A stretch of DNA of 39,871 bases, taken from positions 1 to 39,871 of the forward strand of contig JALSNC010000143.1 in NCBI GenBank assembly GCA_026987195.1, given 5' to 3'. This document shows positions 7,599 through 15,863 of the stretch, piece by piece; the first letter of the stretch is position 1, and every line of letters starts with the position of its first letter. Origin of the DNA: Desulfobulbaceae bacterium (GTDB taxonomy: Bacteria; Desulfobacterota; Desulfobulbia; Desulfobulbales; Desulfobulbaceae). The notes under the pieces were generated by a model that was not told the origin of the DNA, searched no databases, and worked only from the letters and a program-made list of their open reading frames with translations. The position numbers and the translations under genes were made by a program.

Positions 7599-10406
7599 AT
7601 GCCTCGATCCAGCGAAAACATGCCGTTCCATCTCAAGGATGTTGTCGATATCGATGCCCTCACCGACATCCTCAAGAGATTCCACCGGCTCAGCAATATT
7701 CCCACCGCGATCATCGACCCTGGCGGCAACTTCCTCACCAGTGTCGGCTGGCAGCGGATCTGCCTCGACTTCCACCTGGCCGAGCCTGCCTCCCGGAAGA
7801 AGTGCATCAGCAACGATCACGCCCTGCAGCAGGAATGCCACCGCCGCCGCGGCTGCGTACTGCGGCCCTGTCCCCACGGCCTGGTCAACACGGCCTCACC
7901 GGTGATCATCGACGGCCGCCACGTGGCCAGCATCTTCACCGGCCAGCTGTTCACCGAACCGCTCACCACCGAGGCCAGGAACCGTTTCCGGCGTCAGGCG
8001 GAGCGGCTGGGGTTTGACCCCGACAGCTACCTGCAGGCCCTGGCCGAGGTGCCGGTGGTCGATGAAGAGCGACTCTGGGACAATCTCGCCTTCCTGGTCC
8101 GGCTGGTGGTCAGCATGGGAGAGAGCGGCCTGGCCGGCCTCAGGCTGGACAGGAAACAGCAGGCCCTGGCCGAGAGCGAGGAGAGATACCGGGCCCTGTT
8201 CCACAACAACCACACGGTGATGGCCATCATCGACCCGGAGACCGGGGCCATCGTGGATGTCAACAGCAAGGCCTGCGAGTACTACGGCTACAGCCGCAAG
8301 GAGCTGCAGGGCATGACAGTGGCCGACATCAACCTGCTGCCGGCGGACGAGATGGCCCGGCTGATCCGGCGGGCCGGCACCGTCTCGTCGCGACCCTTTC
8401 AGATCCGGCACCGGCTGGCCACGGGCGAGATACGGGATGTGGAGATCTACAGCGGTCCCATCCGGCTCCACGGCCGGAACCTCCTCTACTCCATCATCCA
8501 CGATATCACTCCGCGCAAGCGGCTCGACCGGGCGCTCCGCCGGAGCAGGGACCAGTGGGAAAAGACCTTTGACGCCATCGACGACATCGTCACCCTCCAG
8601 GATCCCAACATGTGCATTGTCCGCGCCAACCTGGCGGCCAGCCGGACCTTCGGCGTCAGCCCGCCCGAGCTGATCGGTCGTCACTGTTACGAGCTCTTTC
8701 GCGGCAATTCCGCCCCCTGCGAGGGCTGCCCGCTCTTCAGCGCCCTGGGCGACCGGCGAAAACACACCGCCCTGATCACCCGCGAGCAGACAGGACGCAT
8801 CTACACGGTCTCCTGCAGCCCCCTGCTCGACGAACAGGACAACCTGGAATACCTGGTCCACACGGCCACCGACATCACCGAGACCATCCAGCTCAAGGAG
8901 GACCGGATGCGGCTGGCCGCGGCCATCGAGCAGGCCTCGGAGAGCGTGGTCATCACCGACGTGGACGGCACCATCCAGTACGTCAACCCGGCCTTTGAAG
9001 AACACACGGGCTACAGTCGTGAAGAGGCGGTGGGGGAAAACCCGAGGATCCTGAAGAGCGGCCACCACAACGCCGCCTTTTACAAGAAGATGTGGGACAC
9101 CATCAGCCGCGGCCAGGTCTGGATGGGCCATATCATCAACCGGAAAAAGGACGGCACCATCTTTGAGGAGGATGCCTCCATCTCGCCGGTCCGTGATTCC
9201 GGCGGCCGCATCACCAACTACGTGGCGGTCAAGCGCGATGTGACCCGCGAGGTCTCCCTGGAGCGCCAACTCCACCAGGCCATGAAGATGGAGGCCATCG
9301 GCACCCTGGCCGGCGGCATTGCCCACGACTTCAACAATATCCTCTCCGCCATCCTGGGCTACGGCCAGATGGCGCGCCAGCAGCTCCCGCCGGACCACCC
9401 GGTCCGCGACGACCTGGAGCGGATCCTGGTGGCCGGCCAGCGGGCCGCGGACCTGGTCCGACAGATCCTGACCTTCAGCCGGCAGGACAAGGAACAGATG
9501 AAGCCGGTCAGGATCCAGTTCATCATCAAGGAGGTCATCAAGCTGCTGCGCGCCTCCCTGCCCAGTACCATCACCATCCGCCAGGACATTGACACCGGGT
9601 GCGACCCGGTGCTCGCCGATCCGGCCAAGATTCACCAGGTCCTGATGAACCTGTGCACCAATGCCAAGTACGCCATGGACGGCCGTGACGGGGTGCTCAC
9701 CATCTCCCTCCACGCCATCGAGGTGGACGCCGGCCGGCATCCGGAGTGTCCCCAGCTCGAGCCCGGACCCTACGTGGACCTGATGGTGGCCGACACGGGA
9801 TGCGGTATGGACAGCTCAATCAGGGAGAAGATCTTTGATCCCTTCTTCACCACCCGGGAACGGGGCCAGGGGACCGGCCTGGGCCTGGCCGTGGTGCACG
9901 GCATCGTCAAGAAGAGCGGCGGCGAGATCACGGTGGCAAGCGAGGTGGGCCAGGGGACGGTCTTTCACATCTACCTGCCGGTCATCCGCGAGAGCCGTGG
10001 CGAGATGCGGCGACAGCAGAGCGATATTCCCGGCGGCACGGAACGGATCCTGGTCATCGACGACGACCGGGAGATCGCCGACCTGGAGCGGCGGATGCTG
10101 ACCGGGCTCGGCTACCGGCCGACCATGTTCATCGACAGCACCAAGGCCCTGGCGGCCTGGAAAGACGACCCGGACGCCTATGACCTGGTCCTCACCGACA
10201 TGACCATGCCCGGTATCAGCGGAGCCGAACTGGCCCGGCAGATACTGGACCGGAGACCGGGGACACCCATTATCCTCTGCACCGGTTTCAGCGAGGCCAT
10301 GGACGAGGGCCGGGCAGCGGAGCTGGGCATCAGGGGCTATATCATGAAGCCGGTCCTGCTGCGTGAACTGGCCGCACGGGTCAGAGAGGCCCTGGACCAG
10401 GCTTGA
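7599..10406 (+). CDS. PocR-PAS hybrid sensor histidine kinase/response regulator
   Basis: 935 aa from the ATG at 7599. Domains in order: a PocR-type ligand-binding domain (about 15-180) with cysteines 55, 69, 80, 86 and 91; three PAS domains (about 190-310, 320-435, 440-555), the second carrying a C-x10-C-x2-C motif (363, 374, 377); HisKA with phospho-His576 in GGIAHDFNN; the ATPase domain (NAKYAMD, ADTGCGMD, GTGLGLAVVHG); and a receiver domain (about 815-930) with phospho-acceptor Asp867 and Lys917. There is no membrane segment, so it is a cytosolic sensor. PocR domains bind small metabolites (1,2-propanediol in the founder) or act as redox switches through cysteines; the ligand here is unknown. 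No partner regulator is adjacent. It converges with the DUF3786 gene. Confidence 0.92.
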   Translation: MPRSSENMPFHLKDVVDIDALTDILKRFHRLSNIPTAIIDPGGNFLTSVGWQRICLDFHLAEPASRKKCISNDHALQQECHRRRGCVLRPCPHGLVNTASPVIIDGRHVASIFTGQLFTEPLTTEARNRFRRQAERLGFDPDSYLQALAEVPVVDEERLWDNLAFLVRLVVSMGESGLAGLRLDRKQQALAESEERYRALFHNNHTVMAIIDPETGAIVDVNSKACEYYGYSRKELQGMTVADINLLPADEMARLIRRAGTVSSRPFQIRHRLATGEIRDVEIYSGPIRLHGRNLLYSIIHDITPRKRLDRALRRSRDQWEKTFDAIDDIVTLQDPNMCIVRANLAASRTFGVSPPELIGRHCYELFRGNSAPCEGCPLFSALGDRRKHTALITREQTGRIYTVSCSPLLDEQDNLEYLVHTATDITETIQLKEDRMRLAAAIEQASESVVITDVDGTIQYVNPAFEEHTGYSREEAVGENPRILKSGHHNAAFYKKMWDTISRGQVWMGHIINRKKDGTIFEEDASISPVRDSGGRITNYVAVKRDVTREVSLERQLHQAMKMEAIGTLAGGIAHDFNNILSAILGYGQMARQQLPPDHPVRDDLERILVAGQRAADLVRQILTFSRQDKEQMKPVRIQFIIKEVIKLLRASLPSTITIRQDIDTGCDPVLADPAKIHQVLMNLCTNAKYAMDGRDGVLTISLHAIEVDAGRHPECPQLEPGPYVDLMVADTGCGMDSSIREKIFDPFFTTRERGQGTGLGLAVVHGIVKKSGGEITVASEVGQGTVFHIYLPVIRESRGEMRRQQSDIPGGTERILVIDDDREIADLERRMLTGLGYRPTMFIDSTKALAAWKDDPDAYDLVLTDMTMPGISGAELARQILDRRPGTPIILCTGFSEAMDEGRAAELGIRGYIMKPVLLRELAARVREALDQA

Positions 10407-10437
10407 ATCAATTGAAAAACAGGGTCGGATGCCCTTG

Positions 10438-11283
10438 TCAACCGTGTTGGCGGGCGATCCGGGCAAACATCCGCACCAGCCCGGAACAGAGGGTGAAGAT
10501 CGACTTGATGGGCAGGTTGGTGGCGCAGCACCTGTCAAAAAGTATGGTCAATTTCGACTCCAGATCATCCTCTGGCGCCTGGTAGGCAATGAGCAACGGA
10601 ATATGTGGCAGTGGATGGAGTACCAGCGCAATATCAGCGGCAAAGAGGTCCTCACTTCTGGCGTTGAACAGTTCCACCAGGTCGGAGAGCAGGCCGGGAT
10701 TGGCGTCAGCCAGTTTCCTGAGCGGATTCTCGCAGCGGCTGTGGAACAAGCCCTGCCAGTCGAGCCCCCCTTCAAGTTCGCGAAAGGAGATCCAGTTGCC
10801 TGTGGGTTGCTGGTGGGTGGGATTGATGACATAGGAGAGCAGTGGCATCCGCACCCAAGGGATGATATGACACCGGGAGGTCATCCTGCCCCGCTGGTCG
10901 ACATGAAAGTCCTTGCCCAGCGAATTTATGGTCAGCAGACCGTTGGCGTAGGTCCCCCCAATGCGGGGAGCCACGGTGGACAGATCAATGGTGGCGAGCT
11001 TCTCTTGCAGCTGGTCGAGAGAGCCGTCCTGCTCCTGGACGGGGGAGGAGAAACGTGGTTGCAGGGCCTGCGAGATTTCGGCCACAGCGGAAGGGGAAAG
11101 AAAGGGACAATCCGAGGGTTTTTTGGTGCCTGCTACCACGGCGGCGGCAAAGGCCAAGCAGCTTGGCAGGAGGCAACGGCCGCAGTTACTCCTCTCGAGC
11201 CGGTTGTAGATCTCCAGCGGAGTGAGGGGTTTCCTGGAACCTGACAATTGCTGCTCGCGGGTCATGGACGGACTGCGGAACAT
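10438..11283 (-). CDS. DUF3786 protein with N-terminal [4Fe-4S] motif
   Basis: 281 aa. The N-terminal part has the corrinoid/acetyl-CoA-synthase-type iron-sulfur motif C34-x2-C37-x4-C42-x16-C59 (NCGRCLLPSCLAFAAAVVAG), as in the Fe-S domain of CODH/ACS gamma-type proteins. The rest matches the DUF3786 pattern found in strict anaerobes: GRMTSRCHIIPWVRMPLLSY, GNWISFRELEGG, then ADIALVLHPLPHIPLLIAYQ and LTILFDRCC. The role of the family is not established; a link to corrinoid or Wood-Ljungdahl metabolism has been suggested by gene context elsewhere, not here. No ribosome site is visible at 11283; the ATG at 11265 is an alternative start. A weak hairpin with five T lies just past the stop (about 10412-10430). 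Confidence 0.8.
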   Translation of the reverse strand: MFRSPSMTREQQLSGSRKPLTPLEIYNRLERSNCGRCLLPSCLAFAAAVVAGTKKPSDCPFLSPSAVAEISQALQPRFSSPVQEQDGSLDQLQEKLATIDLSTVAPRIGGTYANGLLTINSLGKDFHVDQRGRMTSRCHIIPWVRMPLLSYVINPTHQQPTGNWISFRELEGGLDWQGLFHSRCENPLRKLADANPGLLSDLVELFNARSEDLFAADIALVLHPLPHIPLLIAYQAPEDDLESKLTILFDRCCATNLPIKSIFTLCSGLVRMFARIARQHG

Positions 11284-11488
11284 AGTGTTCTATGGCACAA
11301 GAAAAGTGCACATTTCACCTCTGCCGCATCGTCGTTCCTGGCCCTAATCGGCCACGGAAATATCTCAACAGCCCAACAGCACGCCAACTGCACGTTCACA
11401 GGCGAAAGAGAAACCAGTCACGATCGATCGCGTACCGCTGATGCACTGTTGAGCTGTTCCTACAATTCCATCACGTTCTGTCTTCGGC

Positions 11489-11737
11489 CTACTTGCTTAA
11501 GGTTTCGCCAATATCCTTGACCTTGTCCACCTTCTCCTTGATGGAGGTCACTTCCCTGACACCGGGCAGACTCTTCTTGATGTCCAGGCCCGCCTCTTCC
11601 ACGCCGTCCAGGCCGCGCTTGAAGGAACCGATGGCCTTGCCCAGACCGGCACCGATCTCGGGCAGCTTCTTGCCACCGAAAAAGAGAAAGGCGATGGCCA
11701 GGATAACGATCAGTTCCGGTGTTCCAAGTCCAAACAT
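11489..11737 (-). CDS. tatA: Twin-arginine translocase subunit TatA/TatE (second of tandem pair)
   Basis: 82 aa from the ATG at 11737, which has a GGGAGGAT ribosome site; longer in-frame starts add only a non-family leader. It opens with the family signature [20 protein letters not shown]: a short membrane helix (about 6-22), then the [21 protein letters not shown] hinge-amphipathic region in two parts. A charged tail ([17 protein letters not shown]) follows. It forms the pore-like assembly that moves folded Tat substrates. It follows a second tatA by 57 bases; no tatB or tatC is in the window. Confidence 0.93.
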   Translation of the reverse strand: MFGLGTPELIVILAIAFLFFGGKKLPEIGAGLGKAIGSFKRGLDGVEEAGLDIKKSLPGVREVTSIKEKVDKVKDIGETLSK

Positions 11738-11794
11738 GGCATATCCTCCCCGCGGGTAGCGGCTACAGTCGCGATGCGGCACGCCTGCTGCCGC

Positions 11795-11980
11795 TCACGC
11801 ATCCTTCTTGTCAGTATCTTCCTCGATGCTCTTCTTCTCGTCCTCACCCTTGGTGGCATCCTTGAAATTCCGGATCCCCTTACCGATACCGGAGCCGATC
11901 TCAGGCAGTTTGCCGGCACCGAAAATAATGACGATAATAACCAGTATGATGACCAGTTCCGGCATTCCCAGTCCGAACAT
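11795..11980 (-). CDS. tatA: Twin-arginine translocase subunit TatA/TatE (first of tandem pair)
   Basis: 61 aa, very short for the family. It has the same start signature ([20 protein letters not shown]), the hinge [20 protein letters not shown] and an acidic/lysine tail ending KKDA. The membrane helix covers about residues 7-21. Transcription probably starts at the promoter at 12198-12227, giving a leader near 210 nt that contains heptad repeats. The ribosome site (GAGGTAGCGC) is good. The two TatA proteins share the helix and hinge but differ in the tail, so this looks like a duplication with divergence. Confidence 0.92.
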   Translation of the reverse strand: MFGLGMPELVIILVIIVIIFGAGKLPEIGSGIGKGIRNFKDATKGEDEKKSIEEDTDKKDA

Positions 11981-11995
11981 TGCGCTACCTCATTA

Positions 11996-12023
11996 TCAGA
12001 AAACAGAAGACAGAAGACAGAAA
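11996..12023 (-). repeat. Heptanucleotide tandem repeat, four units (consensus CTTCTGT)
   Basis: On the minus strand the units are TTTCTGT, CTTCTGT, CTTCTGT and TTTCTGA, ending 15 bases before the tatA start codon at 11980. They match the period and sequence of the repeat before the glutamate synthase fusion gene (4084-4097). Confidence 0.65.
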
Positions 12024-12197
12024 TCGGGGTGGATCTCAGGCTGCGACGATTCGACCGCCGGTCTCTGGCTCGGCTTCAGTTGGTATCAGAAAATCAGGGG
12101 ACAGAACAGGTACCTGCCTGTGGCAGGATCACGGTGATATCTGCCTGATTCTCATCGGTTGTCGTGCCCGCTTCCAGGGGCATGCCTGCAATATGGT

Positions 12198-12227
12198 ATC
12201 CTAGCACTTAGGCGGCACAACTGTCAA
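12198..12227 (-). promoter_or_regulatory. Sigma70-type promoter of the tandem tatA genes
   Basis: Minus strand: a perfect TTGACA (12222-12227), an 18-base spacer, then TAGGAT (12198-12203, 4 of 6) preceded by TGC, an extended -10. Confidence 0.55.
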
Positions 12228-12311
12228 CAGCCGTAAAATACCTGTCTTTTCATATGGTTGCAGACAGATCTGAACTCCTGTCAACAATCCTCTCGGGCCG
12301 GCCGCCCCGGC

Positions 12312-13634
12312 TCAGCCGCGGGACCGGATCCCGGCGGCCATCTCCCTCATCCGGGCAAGGATTGCCGCCTCGTCCAGGGTGAGCAGCCGCCGGTTCTCCA
12401 TGACCAGGCGGCCGCCGATCACCGAATCCGTGACATCGCTGCCCCTGGCCGCGTACACCAGGTGAGAGACGGGATGGTAGACCGGGGTCAGGTGGGGCTG
12501 ATCCATGTCCAGGACGATGCAGTCCGCCTTTTTGCCCGCCTCCAGGCTGCCGATCCGCTGCCCGGCATCCAGGGCGGCGGCGCCGCCCATGGTGGCGGCA
12601 TGCAGGGTGGTGGCGGCATCCATGGCCGTGGGATCCATGGTGGTTACCTTGTGGATCTTGGCCGCGGTGTTCATCTCGCCGAACATATCGACATCATTGT
12701 TGGAGGCGCTGCCGTCGGTGCCGATTCCCACCGCGATTCCCGCCGCCAGCATCCGTACCACCGGCGCCACACCCGAGGCCAGCTTGAGATTGGACTCCGG
12801 ACAGTGGGCCACCCGCACCCCGCGTTCCGCCATGAGGGCGATCTCGTCGTCCGTCACCCTGACACAGTGATCGGCCAGTACCCGCCGGTTCAGGATCCCC
12901 AGCCGGTCCAGGTGCTCCACCGGGCTGCAGCCGTACCGCTCGCGGCAGGTGTTCACCTCGTCCTCGGTCTCGGCCAGATGGATCACATACAGGCTGTCGT
13001 GCTCCTCGGCCACGCGCGCCAGCCGGGTGAGAAGTTCAGGGGAGCAGGTATAGACCGCGTGCGGATCCACGGTAATGGTGATCAGCTCATGGCCGGCCCA
13101 TGCGGCAAACAGCTCGTCGGTATAGTGCAGGCCGTTCTCCAGCTCGCCATAGTTGGGCGAGGGAAAGTCGTAGAGCACCTCGCCGATCCAGGCCCGCATC
13201 CCTGCCTCGGCCGCTGCCCTGGCCACGTCACCTGCAAAGAGATACATGTCACAGAAACTGGTGGTGCCGGAGCGGATCATCTCGCACAGCGACAGCCTGG
13301 TGGCGTGGTAGACCATCTCGCCGGTCAGCCTGGCCTCTGCCGGAAAGATATACTCCTGCAGCCAGCGCATGAGGGGCAGGTCGTCGGCAAGGCCCCGGAA
13401 ACAGGCCATGGCGGCATGGGTGTGGACGTTGACCAGGCCGGGCATGATGAGCCCATGGGGCCGGGCCAGCAGGGTGGCGCCGGGATACCTGGCCTTGAGT
13501 TCGTCGGCCGGTCCCGCTTCCAGGATGGTGTCGCCGCCGATGGCGAGGCCGCCCTCCTCGATGATGGTGCCCTGCCGGTCCATGGTGAGCAGGTACCTGC
13601 CGGTGAGCACCAGATCCGCGTGCATGTTCTTCAT
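12312..13634 (-). CDS. mtaD: Amidohydrolase, 5-methylthioadenosine/S-adenosylhomocysteine deaminase family
   Basis: 440 aa. Metal ligands are visible: HTH at residues 71-73 (LVNVHTHAAM), a later His in YVIHLAETEDE, and Asp in GIGTDGSASNNDVDMFGEM. This is the MtaD/SsnA/TrzN branch, which deaminates methylthioadenosine, S-adenosylhomocysteine or adenosine to the inosine forms. The start at 13634 overlaps the stop of the purine nucleoside phosphorylase gene by 4 bases. Deaminase plus phosphorylase would take methylthioadenosine or adenosine to hypoxanthine and a (methylthio)ribose 1-phosphate, so the pair is a salvage unit. It is the last gene of the rsfS-gpmI-thrC-pnp-mtaD run. Confidence 0.88.
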   Translation of the reverse strand: MKNMHADLVLTGRYLLTMDRQGTIIEEGGLAIGGDTILEAGPADELKARYPGATLLARPHGLIMPGLVNVHTHAAMACFRGLADDLPLMRWLQEYIFPAEARLTGEMVYHATRLSLCEMIRSGTTSFCDMYLFAGDVARAAAEAGMRAWIGEVLYDFPSPNYGELENGLHYTDELFAAWAGHELITITVDPHAVYTCSPELLTRLARVAEEHDSLYVIHLAETEDEVNTCRERYGCSPVEHLDRLGILNRRVLADHCVRVTDDEIALMAERGVRVAHCPESNLKLASGVAPVVRMLAAGIAVGIGTDGSASNNDVDMFGEMNTAAKIHKVTTMDPTAMDAATTLHAATMGGAAALDAGQRIGSLEAGKKADCIVLDMDQPHLTPVYHPVSHLVYAARGSDVTDSVIGGRLVMENRRLLTLDEAAILARMREMAAGIRSRG

Positions 13635-14497
13635 TCGTCCATCCTCGCGATGATCTCCCGGATCAGCCCCACCAGGCGCGGCTGGGCCTTCCTGGCCGCA
13701 CGGACGATCTCGTCGAGCAGTATGGGCTGCATGGCATCGGGATCATTGACATTGGCCACCACGGACAGTCCCAGGACCCGCAGACCGCCGTGGATGGCCA
13801 CCAGGATCTCGGGAATGGACGACATGCCCACGGCATCGCCACCGATCATCCGCAGAAAGCGGGTCTCGGCCGGTGTCTCCAGGCTGGGCCCGGGGATACA
13901 GACATAGGTGCCGCAGGTCACCTCGTCCATCCGCAGATCACGGGCCGCGGCAAGGGCGGTCTCCTGCAGTCCCTCGTCATAGGGTCGGGACAGGTCGGGA
14001 AACCGCTCGCCCCACTCGTCCACATTGGGTCCGCGCAGGGGGTTGTCGCCGAGCAGGTTGATGTGATCGCGCAGGACCATGATGGTGCCGGGCGTAAAGC
14101 GACGGTTCAGGCCGCCGCTGGCATTGGTGATGATGGCGGTATGGACGCCGAGCAGGGACAGCACACGGACCGGGAAGGCGACCTCCCGGGCCGGGTAGCC
14201 CTCGTAGCAGTGGAACCGGCCCTGGAGCACGGCAACGGACCGGCTGCCCAGCCTGCCGCAGACCAGGTTGCCCTCGTGGCTGGCAACGGAGGTGACCGGG
14301 AAGTGGGGGATGTCGCTGTAGGCGATGCTGGCGGCATCCTCCATCCAGTCCGCCAGGCCACCCAGGCCGGTGCCGAGCTGGATCAGGATACCGGGGCTGC
14401 CGGGCAGGCGGCGGCGCAGGAAATCGGCCGCCTCCTCTACCCGGTGCCGGTACTCTTCCATCTCAATGGCGGCCGGTGAGGGCGTGTTCGCGCACAT
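13631..14497 (-). CDS. Purine nucleoside phosphorylase (PNP/MTAP family, trimeric type)
   Basis: 288 aa. Family blocks are ILIQLGTGLGGLADWME (phosphate loop), VASHEGNLVCGRLG, LQGRFHCYEGYPAREV, TNASGGLNRRFTPGTIMVL, the substrate loop GPSLETPAETRFLR, and GMSSIPEILVAIHGGLRVLG. It cleaves purine nucleosides with phosphate. The MTAP-specific pattern is not clear enough to choose between inosine/guanosine and methylthioadenosine as substrate; the MtaD neighbour fits methylthioinosine or inosine. The start at 14497 overlaps thrC by 35 bases and has a close AAAGGA site. A second ATG at 14461, one base after the thrC stop codon, is an equally good start. Confidence 0.88.
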   Translation of the reverse strand: MCANTPSPAAIEMEEYRHRVEEAADFLRRRLPGSPGILIQLGTGLGGLADWMEDAASIAYSDIPHFPVTSVASHEGNLVCGRLGSRSVAVLQGRFHCYEGYPAREVAFPVRVLSLLGVHTAIITNASGGLNRRFTPGTIMVLRDHINLLGDNPLRGPNVDEWGERFPDLSRPYDEGLQETALAAARDLRMDEVTCGTYVCIPGPSLETPAETRFLRMIGGDAVGMSSIPEILVAIHGGLRVLGLSVVANVNDPDAMQPILLDEIVRAARKAQPRLVGLIREIIARMDE

Positions 14498-15860
14498 AAT
14501 CCTTTACCTGGCCGGTGTCGGCGTCCAGAATCTCGCACCTGCTCTCCCGTTCCTCCAGGCCGGCCAGGGCCGGCGGCAGCTTCACCTCCCTGCCGGTGGC
14601 CTTCCTGACCGCGTCACCGAACTTGGCCGGATGGGCCGTGGCCAGGCAGATCACGGGACGTTCGCCGCCAAGCTCGCGCGCCGCGCGGACCCCCACTGCC
14701 GAATGCGGGTCGAGCAGGTAGTCGTATTTCTCATAGACCTCGGCAATGGTGGCCAGGGTCTCCTTCTCCGAGACCGAGGTGGAGAGGAAATCGCGGGCCA
14801 CCCGCTCCCTGAGCGAAGAGAGATCAAGCCGTCCCGTGGCGGCAAATCCCTCCATGTCCGCCCGCACCCGCGCCCCGTCCTGGTCACGCAGATAGTACAG
14901 GTACCGCTCGAAGTTGGAGGCCACCTGGATGTCCATGGAGGGGCTTGACGTGGGCCGGACCGCGGCGGTGGAGTAGTCGCCCCTGGTGACGAACCGGGTC
15001 AGGATGTCGTTCTCGTTGGTGGCCAGGATCAGCCGGTTGATGCATCCCTCCGGCAGGAGCCGCCTGGCCACAAACCCGGCGAAGATATCGCCGAAATTAC
15101 CCGTGGGCACGGAAAAATCCACGGAATCGAACCCGATGCGGCGCAGCTTGAGAAAACTGAAGACATAGTAGACCACCTGCGCCAGTACCCGGGCCCAGTT
15201 GATGGAGTTGATGGCCCCCAGGTGATAGGTGTCCCGAAACTCAAGATCGTTGAACAGTTCCTTGACAATGGCCTGGCCGTCGTCAAAGGTGCCGCGGATG
15301 GCGATGTTGAAGACATTGGCATCCAGCACCGTGGTCATCTGCAGGGCCTGGATCGGGCTGGTGCGGCCATGGGGATGGAGGATGAAGATGTTGATCCCCT
15401 CCTTGCCGCGCACTCCGAAGATGGCGGCGCTGCCGGTGTCGCCGGAGGTGGCGCCGACGATGTTCATGAAGGAGCCGCTCTGCTGCAGACGGTACTCGAA
15501 CAGGTTGCCCAGGAGCTGCAGGGCCACATCCTTGAAGGCCAGGGTCGGGCCATGGAACAGCTCCAGGATATAGAGTTCACCCACCTTGCGGACCGGCGTC
15601 ACCTGGGGGTGGGAAAAGGCGGCATAGGACTTCTCCACCAGGGCCTCGATGTCGTTTTTCGACATGTCGTCGATGAACAGCCCCAGGATCTCCATGGCCA
15701 GGTAGAGGTAGGGCAGGTTGCGCCAGCTCTCCAGTTTTCCGGTATCGATCTCCGGCAGGGTCTCGGGCAGCAGCAGGCCGCCGTCCCGGGCCAGGCCGGT
15801 CATGACCGCATCCATGAACGGCATGGGCTCAATGCCGCCCCGTGTGCTTATGTATCGCAT
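14463..15860 (-). CDS. thrC: Threonine synthase (class II)
   Basis: 465 aa, the length of the longer E. coli/yeast-type enzymes. It makes threonine from O-phosphohomoserine with pyridoxal phosphate. The PLP lysine is in HGPTLAFKDVALQLLG. The phosphate-binding region is VGATSGDTGSAAIFGVRG, and other family blocks are MQTTV-like ALQMTTVLDANVFNIAIRG, SINWARVLAQVVYY and VPTGNFGDIFAG. The start at 15860 has an AAAGG site and lies 3 bases after the gpmI stop codon, so the two are coupled. Confidence 0.95.
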   Translation of the reverse strand: MRYISTRGGIEPMPFMDAVMTGLARDGGLLLPETLPEIDTGKLESWRNLPYLYLAMEILGLFIDDMSKNDIEALVEKSYAAFSHPQVTPVRKVGELYILELFHGPTLAFKDVALQLLGNLFEYRLQQSGSFMNIVGATSGDTGSAAIFGVRGKEGINIFILHPHGRTSPIQALQMTTVLDANVFNIAIRGTFDDGQAIVKELFNDLEFRDTYHLGAINSINWARVLAQVVYYVFSFLKLRRIGFDSVDFSVPTGNFGDIFAGFVARRLLPEGCINRLILATNENDILTRFVTRGDYSTAAVRPTSSPSMDIQVASNFERYLYYLRDQDGARVRADMEGFAATGRLDLSSLRERVARDFLSTSVSEKETLATIAEVYEKYDYLLDPHSAVGVRAARELGGERPVICLATAHPAKFGDAVRKATGREVKLPPALAGLEERESRCEILDADTGQVKDYVREHALTGRH

Positions 15861-15863
15861 AAT

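Larger units (their letters stand above)
11981..12311. other. Intergenic region upstream of the tandem tatA genes
   Basis: 331 bases with no credible gene. It contains heptad repeats (11996-12023, and a degraded set near 12086-12105), a small inverted repeat CCTGCCTGTGGCAGG near 12114-12128, and the promoter for the tat genes. The distal 80 bases reach the stop codon of mtaD, and I see no strong terminator for that gene. Confidence 0.6.
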
